Source of the DNA: Uloborus plumipes
Taxonomy: Eukaryota > Arthropoda > Arachnida > Araneae > Uloboridae
Assembly: GCA_038373865.1 (NCBI GenBank)
Contig: JAXGGA010002922.1
Location: 48,083-112,082 of the forward strand
Reading direction: 5' to 3'
DNA: 64,000 nucleotides
The notes beneath the pieces are model-generated. The model did no database searches and had not been told where the DNA came from. It worked only from the letters and a program-made list of their open reading frames with translations. Made by a program: the position numbers and the translations under genes. This document shows positions 52,001 to 58,000 of the stretch, piece after piece (the stretch's first letter is position 1; every line of letters starts with the position of its first letter).

Positions 52001-55000
52001 TGGTAGATTCAGTAAGTTCACAAACAATGTTTTCCTATTTATGTAAATATATGTACATTAATGCAAGAAATAAACCGTTTCATTTAATTAAAATAAAATC
52101 CAGGTTTCAAAATAAAGTTTAGGTGGTGCTTCTTTTGAGTTAAGCTGTGATCCAGATATTGAAACTGATGATGAAATGGAATCAACTATTGTTGATACTT
52201 TGTCTCAAATAGTATCTACAGTAAATTCAAGCAATGTTTTCTTATTCATGTAACCATCTGTATATTAATACAAAAAGTCAAATCCCAGTTTGTGGAAGTC
52301 CAAAGAACGAGCAAAATCATTTCTCTATAACAAAATTTTGTTTTATCAATTATTTTTCCTTTCTCTCGGCAGCACCACCAGGTTTGTCTTCCCTAATTCC
52401 ACCTCTTTTGCAATTGTTCTAAAGTGTTCTTGACACTTTTCTGAGATGGTAGAGTACATTTTTTTCTTTGTAGGCATTTTGTTCTCGGTTTGTTCTAGTC
52501 TTTCTCATCTATAAAAAGTCTTATGAAGGGCCTAGAAATTTCTGTGAATACTGGAAAAGGTCCGGCTTGACAAAGACACATATAATTATTGCCAGTAAGC
52601 TTGCTGATACAAGTAGGAACGTTTGTTTTCGGAAGGAAATTATAATCTTAGCATGTTTGATAGATTCAGTTATATGACCGAGAGTGAGTTTTAGCAATAA
52701 CAGGCCCTCATATTCTCTGCTTTTATTGACAAACTGTAGGACCAGGCTTATCAAACCAGCTACTTTCTAGCTCTTGTTTTGTGTTTCCTCAAAGTGAACT
52801 CCTCATCTGTGTTGCCATTACAGAATAGAGCTTGCCTTCGAGATTACTGAGAGAGCTATCGAGCAGGTGTTTTTTGTCAACGATGTGCTACATACTAGAC
52901 CTTAAAATGTTAAATTTTTACTGCTGTTTTATGGACTGTTTTCTATGCCACCTCATATTTTGCACAGCCGTTTACACACTCAAAAATTTTCCTTCATTTA
53001 AAGCAACTAAAAAATGAAAGAAAATAATTCATTTGTTGATGTTCTAGAATTCCACTAGTTGATACCCCTTGTTAAGTACTAATCACAATTGGTTTAAAAT
53101 GTGTTTGAAGTTATAATAGAAGGTTTTCTCTGTAAATAGCCAAATATCATCAAATTATATCACTGTCTACTAGTTGACTCACCATGTCAACTACTTAGTA
53201 TTATGTTATTTAACCCTTTATGCCCCAACAGGACTCAGCAGTCCCGCTTATATTAATTTAGCATTATGAATCCTAAATAGCTGGAATCATGATGAAGCTT
53301 TTAAGTACCACTCTTTGCTTTAAGTACTTTGCTAAGAAGCAGAGAAATGGTACTTCGATCGGAAACAGTTTTCTTAAGTACCCTAAGACGCATAAGGCCT
53401 TATACCCTACTGGTTTTCAAAATTTTTATGCTCTGTATATATGCTATTTGATGTATTTGGGTCATTCCGACGAAAATGGTACAAATCATGTATGAAACTC
53501 TTTACTTAAGATTATCAATTTAAATAATTTCCACCAACTAATCATATTTTTTTATTGAGTTTCCAGTTATTTGTGTATAATGAAGTGTAAATAACTAGTA
53601 CATGACTCATTTATGAAAGGATTTTAAATATTTTGATCACTTGGTTAACAGAGTGGACATATAACAGAGTGCACAAATAAGCCTTTAAAAATATCTGTAT
53701 AATCACAAAGAGAGGTTAGAATCACAGAACAAGCATAAATTGGAATAAGCAGCCTAATACTGTAAGTCTGTCTGCAATTTCAAGAAAAAATCTATTTTTT
53801 TCATCAAGAAATCGGCTCTAACAGAGTGGACATCCAACAGTTCAAATTAACCATCATAAGAAAAGAATGAGGCTGACCCTGGTTGTTGACTACATAATTC
53901 AATGTAGCAAGCTAATCACGGCAGTTATGCTACCTATATTTTTAAAAATATATATCAGATTGAATGCAATTGTTTATTTTATTTCCAAAAGTTATATAAC
54001 AGAGTGGACAATTCGAAACATAGAAAATCTAGGGACATGGATAGATAATGGTGTTTTTGAGGGAAATTTTTTTACATTTGCGTAATAATCTGCAGAAATA
54101 GTGTCAGAAGCATCTTTTGTGGAGTGCAGTGTCATTTATTTTGTTCTTACATTTCAGTTTAATTTTCAATCACATTTAAAATTCAAGCAATTTGAAGCTG
54201 GGACACGTCATTTTCTCCTTCTTCTGACAAAGATAATTTTTTTTGTGTTATTTCTAAATGGATTATTCCTAATCAATTGATACTTGACGGTACAAAATTA
54301 AATGAAGAACCAATAAAAAATACACTTAATGGGTGGTAGTTATTAAAATTAATTTTAAAAAATTCTGAAGTCTCGGACATGATTTGTACCATTTTCGTTG
54401 GAATGACCCATTTTCAACTAAAAAAACTAAAAATATCTCTATAAAAATTCAATGCTAAATTAATTTGGGACATAAAGGGTTAAAGTATCAATAGTTGACA
54501 TGGTTCCCAACAGAGCCACTTCTTTTGTTGTTTGCTATATTCAATTAAGTTATGCCCCTGTCCACTTCTGGACACAATTGTTCTAGAATACTTTAGAGGT
54601 AATAATACAAGGTTAGAAGCCCACAGTAAAAAAATACCTTTTAAATCAGAATTATAAAATGGTGTTCGAGTTTAAGATGCTCACCTTTTAGCTTAGCAAA
54701 CTCTTCAAGGAAATTACACTAACTAAACTATTAAAGAAAATACACTATTGTCTTAAAGTCATAGGTATGAACTTGGCATTTTACTTGGTGGCACAATACT
54801 TCACATTTCGGTCTCTTGAAAGCAGTGCTACTCAGACAAGCAAATGTTGTTCTTTTGGCGTCTGTGTTTCTCTTAGTCATTTGTCTCCCCCCTCCCCCAA
54901 TGTAAAGTATTAGTGTAGTGTCAACTACTGGTGGTTTTACCTAAGTTTTGAAACATGATTTATTTTTAAACATACTTACAACTGATTTTGTTATATTTCC

Positions 55001-58000
55001 TCCTACTAGCTCTCTCAATTGAATTAATTTGACTACAGTTTAATTTTCTAATGAAATTTGCTACAAAAATTCAACCAGTTTATTAAATCTGAAAAAATTT
55101 TCCAGGTTGCAAAGCAAAGTTTAGATGTCACTTCTTTTAAGGCAGAAAGGGATGCATTCGATGACACTAATAATGAAATTGCATCCTCTATGATTGATAC
55201 GTTGTTTCAAGTAATATATTCCGTAAGTTCAAGCAATGTTCTCTTATTTATGTAAATATCTCTGTGTTAAAATACAAGAAGTCAAATCCTATTTTATGAA
55301 ATCTACGGGACGAGCAAAATCATTTCTCTGTAACCAAATTGTATTATTCCGATTCAGTGGCCGCTGCTTACATGAATCATCTTTGTTCTAACCAGTTTTA
55401 ATTAAATAAAGTGGCTAATTCAATGAAGCTGGCTATTCGGTTTTGGCAATTTTATTCAATAAAGTGACTGATTCAATTAACCAGCAACCACTGTATTAGG
55501 AATGTTGAAATTATTCCTATGTCGTTTGACTTGGAGTTTATACCAAAGTCTTTAGTTAAATGAGATTTTCACTGTAACAGAATTTGTTACAACTGGATTT
55601 GACTATATATGTATATATTGGGAATTCGACTCATTACTGAAATATGTTTTTGAGTGGTATTGCATGAATAATATTGTATGCTGTTCAAAAATAAACTTGA
55701 GGCACTTAATTTATCTTTTAAAAAAGCAATTGCTCTCATTCTCAAAATACCCACGATTCTGGTCCAGTGTCTCGTATTAGCTGCAGTTATAAGGACATTG
55801 TAAAAGCAATATATCAGATTTTGTAACGGACATTTTTCCGAGTCCTAAGCATATTAAGCTAGCTCTCTATAATTCCCTCTGAATAGTTGACACTCCAAAT
55901 AACAGACAGTTATTTGAACCAAAAAAAAGTTCATTTTTCCGAGAACTTGGCAAAATTTTTAGTAATCTAACTATGTACAAAGGGGTTATATTTTTAAGTG
56001 AGTTTATCTTTTCCCTTTCTTATCTGCAAATTGCTTGATGAAACCTTTCAAAATGTTTCCTTTCATTCAAAAATTTCCCCATTCAAATCTGTTTTGATAT
56101 GTTTTTTCACTACAGTTGCTAGGTGTAAGCAGCTCCGCTGTAGTTTTTCTAAAACTGTTTTGATTCGATTTGTAAGTTCAATGCGAAAGTACAATCAAAA
56201 ACAGCGTCTATCAGGATTCATATAAAAGACACATTGATGCTCTGCTAGATAATGAGAAAAAAGGTAAATCATGCATGTCCAAAATTTTTCAAATTTGGAT
56301 AATTTTCAGGTAAAGTTTTTTTGGATAACTTTTGAAGTACAGATGAAATTATCATTGCATTTGCATGTTACGAGTTTATTTTTTGAGGCACAATTAATTG
56401 AACAAATCTTTTTTTTTTTTGGAAGACTTTCTGGTTTGGACCATTGGATTACCTGGGAATGGAACTGATGCCTGAAAAATTAATACCTTTTCAAGGCACA
56501 TACAGAGCTTAATTCATAATAAGCTCGTTATTATTGTTATTATTATTATTATTATTATTTGAGAATAAAAGATGTTGAGAGACATACAACAATTTCAAAA
56601 TCTACTTTGAGGAACATATTTTCAATGTTAGAATGAATAGTTAAATAGAGGAATATTTTATTCATTTCGTACCTGATGTCCATTATCTTTATTTAATGCA
56701 AGGCAAAATTATTAGTTTCACTTTTAAAGTGAGATACAGCAAATAATGTGCAGTTGCATATGAGTATTGTAGTGATTGATGTCAATGGTACATATTTAAT
56801 CTTTTTTTATTTAATTAATATGTTAAATATGGAATATAGCAAAATACTTTCAAAGTAAGCCTTCCCAATAGCCAACACCTCCCAATAACAGGCAAAACTT
56901 CTGGACTTATCCGTTGTTTGGGGGGTTTTACTGTATACATTTCCTTTCAAAGTATATTCCTCCCCCCTCCCCCAGTTCTACAAAGTGAATTAAGCAGTCT
57001 TAATAGCTCTGTGAAAATTATGCACAATGTTTTGACATTGGTGGTTACTGAGTTTTATAAATTTTTATTCTTTAAGATTGCGACTAATTTGAGAGTTATA
57101 ATTAGCTTTGAAATTGAATTTAAAATTGTTTTGCCGGTACACTGAAAAAAAGCTGTTGTTTTTACTGTATAATACTGGCAGCTGAGGATCCAGTTTAAAA
57201 CTGTAAAAGCACAGTAATAAACTAAAACTAGCTATTTTACAGTTTATTGCTGTACAACTAGTAATTTTACAGTTTATTACTGTAAAATTACTGTAAAGTT
57301 AGCTGTATTATACTGTAAAAACATCTTTTTTTTTTACAGTAGTAATAATCTTTTAAGATTAATTGTGCTTATCTTTATTTTCATGTAGGTGAATGGTTAC
57401 ACCTCAACAGAAGAACCTTCTTCAGGCGAACATGTCACTCTCAGAAAGAAGCTGTCTCAAAAAGCTTTTGAATTATTGACTGACATTTTTTCAAAAAATG
57501 TCTTCCCTCTAATTATCAAAAAATATCTTTCCTCCTTACTCGGACGGGGGGAAAATCTGTAAGTTTTTCTGCCACCACCAAACGCTATTTTCTGAACCAA
57601 TTTTATTTTCAATTGATATGTAAAGCTAGACCACGGAGAGATCCGAGGTGAGGTGAGAAATACCCCAACTCATGATGCGCAAGGTTCACACATAAAGGGG
57701 TAAACTCCCAACCGAAAGGTTGGGGACCTGCCACGATGCAATAAGCACCATCATGTCGGTACTACTAATGTCTAACGGCCTCCTACGCCCGGTCATGCGG
57801 GGACCCGCTCCGCGGACCCCCGGATGATGGAACCTAAGGCTCTATGCTAAGAGGTTGGGCGTGGAGGAGAAAAGACCACGGAGAGATGGCACGTGACCTT
57901 GAAGCGGAAACGGACCATTTCCTTTAATAGCAGGTTGTATCATAGAAATCACACAAGCAGTAAATAGTGCTTCGATTCAAGTTAATTTGATTTTCTAAAA

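Larger units (their letters stand above)
55223..57388 (+). other. Intron 23, right part
   Basis: It contains a 139-bp MITE at 55355-55493, a (TTA)n microsatellite at about 56529-56560 and the foldback element near 57155-57325. The part 55900-56920 has no firm feature. Confidence 0.5.
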
